Part shown: in pieces, positions 1 through 7,317 of the stretch
How positions within the stretch are numbered: position 1 is the first letter of the stretch
Layout of the letters: each line of letters starts with the position of its first letter
Assembly: GCA_035265325.1 (NCBI GenBank)
Contig: DATFOS010000113.1
Location: forward strand, 1 to 18,770
From: DATCLS01 sp035265325
Lineage (GTDB): Bacteria; Actinomycetota; Acidimicrobiia; Acidimicrobiales; VFJN01
DNA: 18,770 nucleotides
Direction of reading: 5' to 3'
Made by a program: the position numbers and the translations under genes
Notes under the pieces: generated by a model
Told to the model about the DNA's origin: nothing
Database searches by the model: none
Seen by the model: only the letters and a program-made list of their open reading frames with translations

Positions 1-753
1 GCCCGGCACCGGGATCAGCACGAACCCGACGACCCACGACTGGACCGCGGCCGGGGCGATGTCGACCCAGCCGGCGTCGGCGCCGAGGCCCCGGGACACC
101 AACCACGTGGCCGTCCCGACGAACAGCCACGACGGGATGTAGCTGACCAGGATCGTCAGGCTGTCCCGCCAGGCCGGGATCACCAGGTTGATCTCGCGCC
201 CGGTGAGCCGCGACGCCGTCGCCCGTACCCGCTCCAGCACCGAGTGGTGCAGGATGGCGAGGCCCATCGGCAGCACGACCAGGACCCACAGGTACCGCAG
301 GGAGCCGCCCGCGGCGATCATGAACGGCACGCTGACCAGCACCACGAACATGGCGGCCAGGTACAGCAGCGCCAGCGACAGGGCCACGCTGCCGTAGGCG
401 GCGGTGCGGGGCACGCCGCCCCGGGCGGCCAGCTCACCCCGGCCGACCACCGGCCACAGGCCCCCGGGCAGGTACTTGCCGATCTCGCCGACGTAGTAGC
501 GGGCGATCACCTCGGACAGCGGCAGCTCGCCGCCGAGGACCCGCAGCACCGTCCGCCAGGGGACGGCGATGGCAGTCATGGCGACGGCGGCGACGACGAA
601 CGCGGCGAGGACCCATCCCGGCCGGGCGTCGGCCAGGCTGTTGGACACCTCGTCCCAGTCGCGCGCCAGGAAGCGCACGACGAACGCCACGGCGGCGACC
701 CCCAGGCCGATGCCGACGACGGTCGACAGGCGCGCCAGGTGCTTGCGTTGCAT
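1..753 (-). CDS. UPF0104 / lysylphosphatidylglycerol synthase TM-domain (flippase-like) membrane protein, C-terminus cut by window edge
   Basis: The reading frame is open from an ATG at 753 to base 1, giving 251 residues with no stop, so the 3' end lies outside the window. The product is very hydrophobic, with candidate membrane helices near residues 9-29, 46-64, 119-142, 153-170, 199-220 and 235-251. It carries the hallmark of the LPG_synthase_TM/UPF0104 family: YYVGEIGKYLPGGLWPVVGR at residues 87-105, followed by ARGGV. The last residues (LIPVPG) match the start of the conserved PxPGGxG segment. Family members are the membrane half of MprF or stand-alone proteins thought to move or modify lipids; the substrate here is unknown. 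A GGGAG lies about 13 nt before the ATG, a poor Shine-Dalgarno. The gene follows the rhodanese/MoeB gene by 98 bp on the same strand. The family call is firm; the function is not. Confidence 0.85.
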   Translation of the reverse strand, partial: MQRKHLARLSTVVGIGLGVAAVAFVVRFLARDWDEVSNSLADARPGWVLAAFVVAAVAMTAIAVPWRTVLRVLGGELPLSEVIARYYVGEIGKYLPGGLWPVVGRGELAARGGVPRTAAYGSVALSLALLYLAAMFVVLVSVPFMIAAGGSLRYLWVLVVLPMGLAILHHSVLERVRATASRLTGREINLVIPAWRDSLTILVSYIPSWLFVGTATWLVSRGLGADAGWVDIAPAAVQSWVVGFVLIPVPG

Positions 754-825
754 CGTCGGCCACTCTCCCACGCGTGACGGGTAAGGCCCTCACCGAGCGG
801 GGCCGTGCGTCGTCATACTGCGATC

Positions 826-840
826 GCCCGGCAGACGGGC
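826..840 (-). terminator. Possible terminator hairpin after the rhodanese-MoeB gene
   Basis: GCCCG and CGGGC form a perfect 5-bp stem with a 5-nt loop, 12 nt past the stop codon at 852. There is no T-run, so this is only a weak rho-independent terminator candidate. The rest of the 754-851 spacer shows nothing else I can name. Confidence 0.3.
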
Positions 841-851
841 GGTTGGTTCGC

Positions 852-2033
852 TCAGCCGGCGGGCGGCGGGGCGAGTGGATGCGGCATGCAGAGCTCGTCG
901 TACTCGGCGATGACGAGGCGCTCGGGGTCGATCGAGCAGGCCGGGCACTCGGGGTCGCGTCGGACCTTGAACGTGCGGAACGTCTGGTCCATCGAGTCGT
1001 AGGCCAGGAGCCGGCCGGACAGGTCGTCGCCGACGCCGAGGATCAGCTTGATGGCCTCGATCGCCTGCAGCGAGCCGATGATGCCGGGCAGCACGCCCAG
1101 CACGCCGGCCTCGGCGCAGGAGGGGGCCAGCTCGGCGGGCGGCGGCTCGGGCAGCAGGCAGCGGTAGCACGGCCCGTCGTGGGGCTTGAAAACCGTGGCC
1201 TGGCCCTCGAACCGGAAGATGGAGCCGTGCACGACCGGGATGCCGAGCTTCAGGGAGGCGTCGTTGACCAGGTACCGCACCGGGAAGTTGTCGGTGCCGT
1301 CGACCACGACGTCGTAGCCGCCGAGGATCCCCATGACGTTGTCGGCACCGAGGCGAACGTCGTGGGTGACCACGTTGACGTCGGGGTTGAGCGCGGTGAG
1401 CGTCTTCTTGGCGGAGTCGACCTTGCGCTCACCCAGCCGGTCCAGGTTGTGGAGGATCTGGCGCTGCAGGTTCGACTCGTCGACCACGTCCATGTCGACG
1501 ATGCCGAGCGTGCCCACGCCGGCGGCGGCGAGGTAGAGGGCGGCGGGCGAGCCGAGCCCGCCGGCGCCCAACAGCAGGACCTTGGCGTCGAGCAGCTTCA
1601 GCTGGCCCTCGACGTCGACCTCCGGCAGCAGGAGGTGGCGCTGGTAGCGGTTGCGCTGGTCGGGGGTGAGCTTCCGGGGGGCCGACCAGTCGCGGCCCTC
1701 GTCCTTCCACTTGTTGAACCCACCGGCCACCGAGACGACGTCGGTGTAGCCCAGGTCGCCCAGCGTCTTGGCGGCGAATGCGGAGCGGACGCCCGAGGCG
1801 CAGTGGATGAGCACCGTCGCCGCCTTGTCGGGGATGCGGTTCTCGACCGAGCTCTCGAGCGTGCCGCGCGGGATGTGCACGGCGCCGGGGATCGCCCCCT
1901 GCTCGTACTCGTCCGGCTCGCGCACGTCGAGCACGACCGTGCCCGGACGACGGCGCTGGTCGTCGGCCGTGGCGGTGTCGACCTCGCGTATCTCGGCCTT
2001 GGTGGCCGAGAGCAGGTCTCGGAAGTTGGGCAT
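852..2033 (-). CDS. moeB: Rhodanese domain fused to MoeB/ThiF-type adenylyltransferase (sulfur-carrier activating enzyme)
   Basis: The protein has 393 aa. Residues about 16-118 form a rhodanese domain (DVREPDEYEQG at 36-46; active-site loop HCASGVRS at 77-84, catalytic Cys78; GGFNKWK at 104-110). Residues about 122-385 form an E1-like MoeB/ThiF domain: RYQRHLLLPE, nucleotide loop GAGGLGS (156-162), DGTDNF (245-250), zinc cysteine pairs C289/C292 and C363/C366, and SCAEAGVLG with the likely catalytic Cys306. Such enzymes adenylate the C-terminal Gly-Gly of MoaD, ThiS or CysO-like carriers and help form the thiocarboxylate used for molybdopterin, thiamine or cysteine synthesis. The usual MoeZ order is E1 then rhodanese; here the rhodanese comes first. 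The start is the ATG at 2033, with GGGGAAGG six nt upstream. The carrier partner is not in the window, so the pathway stays open. Confidence 0.93.
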   Translation of the reverse strand: MPNFRDLLSATKAEIREVDTATADDQRRRPGTVVLDVREPDEYEQGAIPGAVHIPRGTLESSVENRIPDKAATVLIHCASGVRSAFAAKTLGDLGYTDVVSVAGGFNKWKDEGRDWSAPRKLTPDQRNRYQRHLLLPEVDVEGQLKLLDAKVLLLGAGGLGSPAALYLAAAGVGTLGIVDMDVVDESNLQRQILHNLDRLGERKVDSAKKTLTALNPDVNVVTHDVRLGADNVMGILGGYDVVVDGTDNFPVRYLVNDASLKLGIPVVHGSIFRFEGQATVFKPHDGPCYRCLLPEPPPAELAPSCAEAGVLGVLPGIIGSLQAIEAIKLILGVGDDLSGRLLAYDSMDQTFRTFKVRRDPECPACSIDPERLVIAEYDELCMPHPLAPPPAG

Positions 2034-2070
2034 CGGGCACCTTCCCCGGTGACTGAGGAACCGGTAGAAA

Positions 2071-2076
2071 AGCCTA
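2071..2076 (-). promoter_or_regulatory. Candidate -10 box (TAGGCT) for the rhodanese-MoeB gene
   Basis: TAGGCT fits the actinobacterial TANNNT -10 pattern. Transcription would start near 2064, giving a leader of about 30 nt that contains the GGGGAAGG ribosome site at 2040-2047. The sequence AGTAGG occurs twice, 8 nt apart, overlapping the box; its meaning is unknown. Confidence 0.35.
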
Positions 2077-2102
2077 CTGCCCTACTCAACAATCCGGCCA
2101 GA

Positions 2103-2125
2103 CCGGACCTTCCCGGAAGGGCCGG
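2103..2125 (-). terminator. Hairpin just after the flippase gene
   Basis: CCGG plus CCTTC pair with GAAGG plus CCGG across a 3-nt loop, with one mismatch, starting 2 nt past the flippase stop (2128-2130). No T-run follows. It could end the sirtuin-flippase transcript before the promoter of the next gene. Confidence 0.35.
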
Positions 2126-2127
2126 GG

Positions 2128-3498
2128 TCAGACCTCGACGGCGACGTCGTGGGCGGCCTCGATGACGTCGCCCACCTCGATGTCGTCGGTGCCCACCTGA
2201 CGCAGGCGGCGCAGGAGCAGCGCAGCCATCGCGACCAGGGCGGCGGCGCTGCCGGCCAGGAGGCCGAGCTCGACCCGCAGGAACAGGTCGTCGCTCACCA
2301 GCCAGGTCGTCACCAGCAGGGTGGCCATGCCGGCCGCCCAGCCGAACGCCTGGTCGCGGTGGCCGCCCAGGGCGATGAGCGCCTGGGCGCAGGCCAGGGC
2401 CAGCATGTAGAGCCCGCTGCCGGCGGCGAGCAGGCCGAGCGTGCGGCTCGACAGCTCGGACTCCCGGAACAGCAGGTGGACGACCCAGGGGCCGATCGTG
2501 AAACCGACCAGCGTGCCGACGGCGGCGAGGCCGGCCACGACGGCGAGCAGGCGCCACAGTCCCTTGCGGAACGAACCGTGCAGGCCGGCGCCGGCGAGGG
2601 CGGACAGCTTCGGCAGCAACGCCGCCTGCACCGCCTGGAACAGGAACAGCGGGATGCGGGCGATCACGAGGCCCGGCAGGAACCGGCCGGCGGCGTCCTT
2701 CTCGGCCTCGGTGGCGAGGACCTGGACCAGGACCGGGCCGATGTTCATGATCCCGAACGAGAGCAGCGACGCCGCCATCAGGTACCCGAGGGCCGCGCTG
2801 ATCTCACGGAAGGCCGACTCGGGGCCCTCCTCGAGGATCGGTCGCTGCACGCCCAGCGCCACCGGCACCGCCAGCAGGCCGGCGATGCCGAGGGCGACAC
2901 CGAACCAGCCGGCCGTCTTCACGCCGACGACGAGGCACAGGACCGCCCCGGCGAAGCGCAGGAAGCCGTCGGCGGCGATGTAGGCGGCGTAGCCCTTGAA
3001 CTGCCCGGACCCCGACAGTGCACCCCGGGTGAGGTGGCCGGCGAGGGCGCCCGCCAGGCCGAGGGCGAAGCCGACGAGCAGCAGGAGCTGGTGGTCGAAC
3101 AGGTGGTCGACCGACACGCGAGCCGTGGCGATCAGCAGGACGAGTACGCCCAGGCCGAGGCCGACTCCGACCGTGCCGGCACGACGCAGGACGGGAGCAC
3201 CGCCCTGGCCGCGCGCCCGCCGCTCGGCGAGGGCACGGGACACCTCTTGTTCGAGGGGCAGGAACAGGCCCGGCCCGGCCAGGAACACGAGGCCCCACAG
3301 CGCGGACAGGGGCGCGTACTCGCTGTCGGACAGCGGGCCGTTCGCCACGATGAGGAACCCGTACGCGGAGAGCCCGGCCACGATGAGGCCGGCACCCACG
3401 GCGAGGGTGCCCGTCGGGAGCGGGTTACGGCGCTTGGCGGCGTCAAGCAAGGCGGCGATGGGAGACAAGGTAGTCAAAGAGAGTGACTCGCGGCACAA
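2128..3498 (-). CDS. Polysaccharide (Wzx/MATE-like, MOP superfamily) flippase
   Basis: The protein has up to 456 aa and is built of about twelve to fourteen hydrophobic helices. It has the look of MOP-superfamily oligosaccharide flippases: an N-terminal helix ending SAYGFLIVANGPLS, a loop with PLEQEVSRALAERRARG, and a mid-protein LFLFQAVQAALLPKLSALA. These proteins flip lipid-linked sugars or peptidoglycan-type precursors across the inner membrane; no glycosyltransferase is present in the window to name the substrate. The ORF begins with TTG at 3498, 12 bp after the sirtuin stop, so an operon is likely. No Shine-Dalgarno precedes that TTG. The hydrophobic part only begins after RRNPLPTG, so the real start is probably a little further in: TTG at 3468 or 3450, or the ATC at 3459 that lies 7 nt after a TACCTT box. 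The family is clear, the start is not. Confidence 0.8.
   Translation of the reverse strand: MCRESLSLTTLSPIAALLDAAKRRNPLPTGTLAVGAGLIVAGLSAYGFLIVANGPLSDSEYAPLSALWGLVFLAGPGLFLPLEQEVSRALAERRARGQGGAPVLRRAGTVGVGLGLGVLVLLIATARVSVDHLFDHQLLLLVGFALGLAGALAGHLTRGALSGSGQFKGYAAYIAADGFLRFAGAVLCLVVGVKTAGWFGVALGIAGLLAVPVALGVQRPILEEGPESAFREISAALGYLMAASLLSFGIMNIGPVLVQVLATEAEKDAAGRFLPGLVIARIPLFLFQAVQAALLPKLSALAGAGLHGSFRKGLWRLLAVVAGLAAVGTLVGFTIGPWVVHLLFRESELSSRTLGLLAAGSGLYMLALACAQALIALGGHRDQAFGWAAGMATLLVTTWLVSDDLFLRVELGLLAGSAAALVAMAALLLRRLRQVGTDDIEVGDVIEAAHDVAVEV
3467..3472 (-). promoter_or_regulatory. TACCTT -10-like box inside the 5' end of the flippase ORF
   Basis: TACCTT (TANNNT) lies inside the annotated 5' end of the flippase reading frame. 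The codon 7 nt downstream is an in-frame ATC (3459-3457). This is the same spacing seen at the leaderless-type starts elsewhere in the window. Confidence 0.3.
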
Positions 3499-3510
3499 AT
3501 CGTCGCGACA

Positions 3511-4293
3511 TCACTGCGATAATCTGCTGACCAGGTCAGTGAGGACATCGCTGATGGAGCCGCGGAGCACGGCGTCGGCAAGGTGGTCCATCTCGGTGGG
3601 TGACCCGTTCACGATCACGACCCTGGCCCCAGCCAGGCGCGCCGCAGGTACGAGGCTCGCAGCAGGATAGACCCCCAGCGTCGTGCCGACCGCAATGAGG
3701 AGGTCGGCCCGCTCCGCGGCCTGCACCGCGCGGCGCAGGTCGTCAGCTACGAGGCTCTGCCCGAAGCTGATCGTCGCGGACTTCAAAATGCCCCCGCACG
3801 TGCGGCACTCGGGGTCGACCTCGCCCGCCCGCACCCGGTCGAGCGCCCGCTGCATCGGCGCCCGCTCGCCGCAGGACAGGCACCCGACCTCGCGGATCGT
3901 CCCGTGGATCTCGACGACCCGGTCGGGGTCGATGCCGGCGTCCTGGTGGAGGCCGTCGATGTTCTGGGTGACCAGCGTGTCGAGCGTTCCCCGGCGCTGG
4001 AGGGCGACGAGCGCCAGGTGGCCGGCGTTGGGCTCGGCGCGCCAGGCGGCATGGTCCAGGCGGTCGAGCCAGGCCCGCTTCCGCAGTTCGGGGTCGGACA
4101 CGTAGGCGTCGAGCGTCGCCCGCTTCTCGGCGCCGGGGTTCTTCGTCCACACGCCCTGCGGCCCCCGGAAGTCGGGGATGCCCGAGTCGGTGCTGATGCC
4201 CGCCCCGGTCAGCACGACGATGCTCCGGGACTCGGCGAGCCAGCCCCGCACCTCGCCGATGGACGCCCCCAACTCGTCGACGTCGTCGTCCAC
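3511..4293 (-). CDS. SIR2-family NAD-dependent protein deacylase (sirtuin)
   Basis: With the GTG at 4293 as start the protein has 260 aa. It has the complete sirtuin signature: GAGIS at 30-34, GIPDFRG at 38-44, TQNIDGLH at 109-116, the catalytic His130 (EIHG), four zinc cysteines (C138, C141, C163, C166) and GTTLGVYPAASLV near the C-terminus. Sirtuins remove acyl groups from lysines using NAD+, in the cytoplasm; bacterial targets include acyl-CoA synthetases. The usual FGE after the zinc module reads SFGQSL here, and the residues that set acyl preference were not checked. An ATG at 4323 would add 10 residues (MGASRGSLGP), but the GTG at 4293 has a TAGCCT box exactly 7 nt upstream, so I prefer it. 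The gene is followed 12 bp later by the flippase ORF and is divergent from the gene at 4382. Confidence 0.93.
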   Translation of the reverse strand: MDDDVDELGASIGEVRGWLAESRSIVVLTGAGISTDSGIPDFRGPQGVWTKNPGAEKRATLDAYVSDPELRKRAWLDRLDHAAWRAEPNAGHLALVALQRRGTLDTLVTQNIDGLHQDAGIDPDRVVEIHGTIREVGCLSCGERAPMQRALDRVRAGEVDPECRTCGGILKSATISFGQSLVADDLRRAVQAAERADLLIAVGTTLGVYPAASLVPAARLAGARVVIVNGSPTEMDHLADAVLRGSISDVLTDLVSRLSQ

Positions 4294-4300
4294 GGGGCCC

Positions 4301-4306
4301 AGGCTA
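4301..4306 (-). promoter_or_regulatory. TAGCCT -10 box, leaderless start of the sirtuin gene
   Basis: TAGCCT is followed by 7 nt (GGGCCCC) and then the GTG at 4293. There is no Shine-Dalgarno. The spacing would put transcription start on the start codon. No clear -35 is seen. Confidence 0.5.
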
Positions 4307-4381
4307 CCCCTTGACGCGCCCATTCCTGACTGAGAAGGATTGAAACGTCACGAAATGCTCTAACCCCATCCACGGAGTCCC

Positions 4382-5029
4382 ATGCGCGCCAGCGACCTGT
4401 CCTTCGACGACGACCACATCCTCGTGCGGCCCTGGGCCGACCCCGTCGTCGACGCCGTCGGCCACGACCCCCGCTCGACGTACGTCGAGCGCTTCTACCT
4501 CGGCATCCTCGGTCCCTCGACGACCTTCTTCCTGCGCCACCTCGTCGAACGGCTCGACGCGGCCCCCGACGGCTACGAGCTGACCCTCACCGACTGCGCC
4601 GCGGCGCTGGGGCTGGGCCGGCTCCGCAGCGCGGGGGCCGCCTTCCCCCGCACGGTCGCCCGGTCCTGCCAGTTCGGCGCCGCCCGCCTGGCGGGGCCCG
4701 ACGTGCTCGAGGTACGGCGGCGGCTCCCCCCGCTCACCGTGCGCCAGGTCCGGCGGCTGCCACCCGACCGCCAGGCCGAGCACGCCCACTGGACGGCGGC
4801 GTCGACCGAGGCGGCGGGCAGCGACGGCACCGCCGAGCTGGTCGCCCAGGCCCGCCGCCTCGCCCTCTCGCTCGTGGAGCTGGGCGAGGACCACGCCCGC
4901 ACGACCCACCAGCTGCTCCGGTGGCGCTTCGACCCCGCCATGGCGGCCGAGGCCACCGCCTGGGCCCTCGACCGCCACGCCGCCCGCCTCGCCGAGGCGA
5001 CCCCCGACGACCACCTCCTCGCCGGCTGA
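4382..5029 (+). CDS. Conserved-looking hypothetical protein, possible winged-helix fold
   Basis: I cannot name this 215-aa protein. The ATG at 4382 has GGAG five to six nt upstream. Its sequence has three parts: a short N-terminal lead; a compact mixed helix/strand segment, residues about 34-118, including ERFYLGILGPSTTFFLRHL, ELTLTDCAAALGLG and VARSCQFGAARL...LEVRRRLPPL; and, after a basic RQVRRLPPDRQAEHAHW linker (121-137), a long Ala/Arg-rich helix (150-205). The pattern of a helix, a second helix with ALGLG, then a two-strand hairpin resembles a winged-helix fold, as in replication-initiator or helix-turn-helix proteins; this is inference. It has no signal peptide or membrane helix, so it should be cytoplasmic. 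It is divergent from the sirtuin over an 88-bp spacer that is AT-richer than its surroundings and lies 99 bp before the GH84 gene. Confidence 0.8.
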   Translation: MRASDLSFDDDHILVRPWADPVVDAVGHDPRSTYVERFYLGILGPSTTFFLRHLVERLDAAPDGYELTLTDCAAALGLGRLRSAGAAFPRTVARSCQFGAARLAGPDVLEVRRRLPPLTVRQVRRLPPDRQAEHAHWTAASTEAAGSDGTAELVAQARRLALSLVELGEDHARTTHQLLRWRFDPAMAAEATAWALDRHAARLAEATPDDHLLAG

Positions 5030-5080
5030 CCATCTGCCCGGGCTGGACGGGACGGAGCGGGCCGGGCGGGGGGTGGGCAC

Positions 5081-5086
5081 TACGGT
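5081..5086 (+). promoter_or_regulatory. Candidate -10 box (TACGGT) for the GH84 lipoprotein gene
   Basis: TACGGT fits TANNNT. Transcription would start near 5093 and give a leader of about 36 nt ending in the strong ribosome site GAGGAGGTG just before the GTG at 5129. This gene is therefore leadered, unlike several of its neighbours. Confidence 0.4.
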
Positions 5087-5128
5087 GAATCGCCGCTCCC
5101 GCCCGTCCCCCCGCCCCGAGGAGGTGCC

Positions 5129-7258
5129 GTGGGTCGTCGTTCCCGCCTCCGGGCCGCCCTGGGCGGCCTGATCGCCGTGGCTCTCATGGCCGCGGGGTGC
5201 TCCGGCGACGACGCCGGTGAGGACGGCGGCGACGAGGCGGCCGACGAGACCCCGACCACCGTGCCCGCCCCGGTCGTCGGGCCGCGGGACGAGCCGCTGC
5301 CCGGCGTCGTCCCCACCCCGCAGGCGCTGGCGTGGGTCGGGCCCGACGTGGCGGTGGCCGAGACCGTGCAGGTGGTGGTCGCCGCCGCGGTCGACGAGCC
5401 CACCCGCACACTGGTCACCGACGTCCTCCGGGCGGCGGGGGCGGCCGACGTCACCGTGGCCGAGGCCGGCGCGTCCGCGGGCGAGGGGCCGCAAGCCGGC
5501 GCCGCCGGGGACACGGGGCTGGTCGTCCGGCTGGGGGCGCCCGACGAGGCCGGGGTGGCCGCCGTGCTGGCCGACGCCGGGGTCGCGGCGCCGGCGCCGG
5601 TCCCGGCCGAGGGGTACGCCCTCGCCGCCGTGTCCTACGGGGACGAGGCCCCGGGCGCAGTGGCCGTGGCGGCCGCCGAGCCCGCCGGCTGGTTCTACGG
5701 CGCCCAGACGCTCCGCCAGCTCGTCCGCCCCGGCGCGGGCGACGGCGACGCCGGCGGGGCCGTGGCCGGTGTCTCGGTCGTCGACCGTCCCGCCATGGGG
5801 ACGCGCGGCACGATCGAGGGCTTCTACGGCAGCCCCTGGACGCCGGAGGAGCGCCGCGCGCTGCTCACGTTCCAGGGCCGCCTCAAGCTCAACACCTACG
5901 TCTACGCCCCCAAGGACGACCCGTTCCACCGCGACCGCTGGCGCGAGCCCTATCCCGCCGACCGGCTCGCCGAGCTGGCCGACCTCGTCGCGCTGGCCGC
6001 CGACAACCATGTCCGCTTCACGTTCGCCGTCTCGCCCGGGCCGTCGATCTGCTACTCCGACCCGGCAGACACCGCGGCGCTGAGCACCAAGCTGGGCGCC
6101 CTGTACGACGTGGGCGTCCGGAGCTTCACGATCGCCCTCGACGACATCGTCGCCGACCGCTGGAACTGCGAGGGCGACGCCTCGGCCTTCGGCCCGGCCT
6201 CGATGGAGGCCGCCGCCCGGGCCCAGGTCCGCCTGCTCAACGAGCTCCAGGCGGGCTTCGTGGCGACGCACGAGGGCGCCCGGCCCCTGCAGATGGTGCC
6301 GACCGAGTACCGCAACACCGACGACAGCCCGTACCGGGCGGTCCTGCGCACGGGCCTGGACCCGGCCGTCGAGGTCATGTGGACCGGCTCCTACGTGGTG
6401 CCCGCCGAGGTCACGGTGGCCCAGGCGGAGGCGGCCGCCACGGTGTTCGGCCGCCGCACCCTGCTGTGGGACAACACGCCCACCAACGACTGGCCCGCCA
6501 CCGAGGGCCGGCTGCTGCTCGGGCCCTACGACCGGCGGCAGCCCGGCCTGTCCGGCCAGCTCAACGGCATCCTGTCCAACCCCATGAACCAGGCCGCCGC
6601 CAGCCAGGTCGCCCTGGTCGGGGTGGCCGACTTCGCCTGGAACGACGCCGCCTACGACCCTGCCCGCGCCCACCGCGCCGCCGCAGAGCACCTCGCCGAG
6701 CCGACCGAGGCGTCCGGCCGCGGCCCTGCGCCGACCGGCGGCGGGGCGGGCGACGCACCCGACCGGGCCGCCGTCGTCGACGCCCTCCTCGCGTTCTTCG
6801 ACACGGCGCACCTGGCGCCCACCTCGGCCGCCGACGGTCGGCTGTCCCTGCCCCAGGCCCCGGCCCTGGCGGCCGAGTTGGACGCGTTCCGGTCGGCCTG
6901 GGAGGCGGGGGACCACGCCGGGGCCGTCGAGGGCCTGCGCCCGTACGCCGAGCGCCTGGCCGGGGCGACCGCCCTGATCGAGGCCGGCGCCCAGCCCGCG
7001 TTCGTGGCCGACGCCCAGCCGTGGCTCGACGCCCTCGCCCTGTGGGGCGAGGCGCTGGTGGCGACGCTCGACGGCCTCGCCGCCCGCGCCGGCGGCGACA
7101 CGGCGACCGCGGACGCCCGCTTCGCCGCGTCAGCCGACCTGGTCACCCAGGCCCGGGCCGTCCACACGATCGCCGGGGAGACGCGGCCGCAGGGACCGGT
7201 CCGGGTGGCGGACGGCGTGCTCGACGCCTTCCTCGCCGAGGCCTCGAGCCTGAGCTGA
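5129..7258 (+). CDS. Secreted GH84 beta-N-acetylglucosaminidase-like lipoprotein
   Basis: The protein has 709 aa and starts at a GTG with GAGGAGGTG upstream. Residues 1-23 are a lipoprotein signal (RRSRLR, a hydrophobic stretch, then MAAGC with Cys24 as the lipid site), followed by an acidic Gly/Asp linker. Residues about 55-215 look like the small alpha/beta domain that precedes the catalytic domain in GH84/GH20 enzymes. The GH84 barrel begins at GTIEGFYGSPWTPEERR (227-243) and runs through KLNTYVYAPKDDP (253-265). The catalytic aspartate pair of the family is present at D338-D339 (ALDDI), with further barrel motifs LLWDNTPTNDWP and GILSNPMNQA. The last 170 residues are Ala-rich helices. GH84 enzymes use substrate-assisted hydrolysis to release terminal GlcNAc from glycans or O-GlcNAc proteins. 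As a lipoprotein it should act outside the cell on host, environmental or own cell-wall sugars. It faces pepA tail to tail. Confidence 0.9.
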   Translation: MGRRSRLRAALGGLIAVALMAAGCSGDDAGEDGGDEAADETPTTVPAPVVGPRDEPLPGVVPTPQALAWVGPDVAVAETVQVVVAAAVDEPTRTLVTDVLRAAGAADVTVAEAGASAGEGPQAGAAGDTGLVVRLGAPDEAGVAAVLADAGVAAPAPVPAEGYALAAVSYGDEAPGAVAVAAAEPAGWFYGAQTLRQLVRPGAGDGDAGGAVAGVSVVDRPAMGTRGTIEGFYGSPWTPEERRALLTFQGRLKLNTYVYAPKDDPFHRDRWREPYPADRLAELADLVALAADNHVRFTFAVSPGPSICYSDPADTAALSTKLGALYDVGVRSFTIALDDIVADRWNCEGDASAFGPASMEAAARAQVRLLNELQAGFVATHEGARPLQMVPTEYRNTDDSPYRAVLRTGLDPAVEVMWTGSYVVPAEVTVAQAEAAATVFGRRTLLWDNTPTNDWPATEGRLLLGPYDRRQPGLSGQLNGILSNPMNQAAASQVALVGVADFAWNDAAYDPARAHRAAAEHLAEPTEASGRGPAPTGGGAGDAPDRAAVVDALLAFFDTAHLAPTSAADGRLSLPQAPALAAELDAFRSAWEAGDHAGAVEGLRPYAERLAGATALIEAGAQPAFVADAQPWLDALALWGEALVATLDGLAARAGGDTATADARFAASADLVTQARAVHTIAGETRPQGPVRVADGVLDAFLAEASSLS

Positions 7259-7280
7259 CGCCGCCGCGCCGGCGACGGCA

Positions 7281-7293
7281 CCGGTCCGACCGG
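7281..7293. terminator. Weak hairpin between convergent GH84 and pepA genes
   Basis: CCGGT and ACCGG form a 5-bp stem with a 3-nt loop in the 59-bp spacer between the two convergent genes. It could serve both directions. No T-run is present on either side. Confidence 0.25.
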
Positions 7294-7317
7294 GCCCGGG
7301 GAGGAGGCGTCACACGG

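Noticed and set aside
774..2165. 463-aa open frame on the plus strand opposite the rhodanese-MoeB gene
   Set aside because: The minus-strand protein has complete rhodanese and E1 motifs; the plus frame has none.
4294..4323. Sirtuin start at the ATG at 4323
   Set aside because: The ATG would place the TAGCCT box inside the coding region and adds 10 residues not typical for the family. The GTG at 4293 has ideal leaderless spacing. Not excluded outright.
4304..6916. 870-aa open frame on the minus strand opposite the GH84 gene and the 215-aa gene
   Set aside because: It is Gly/Arg/Val-rich without motifs and crosses two real genes on the other strand. GH84 motifs show which strand codes.
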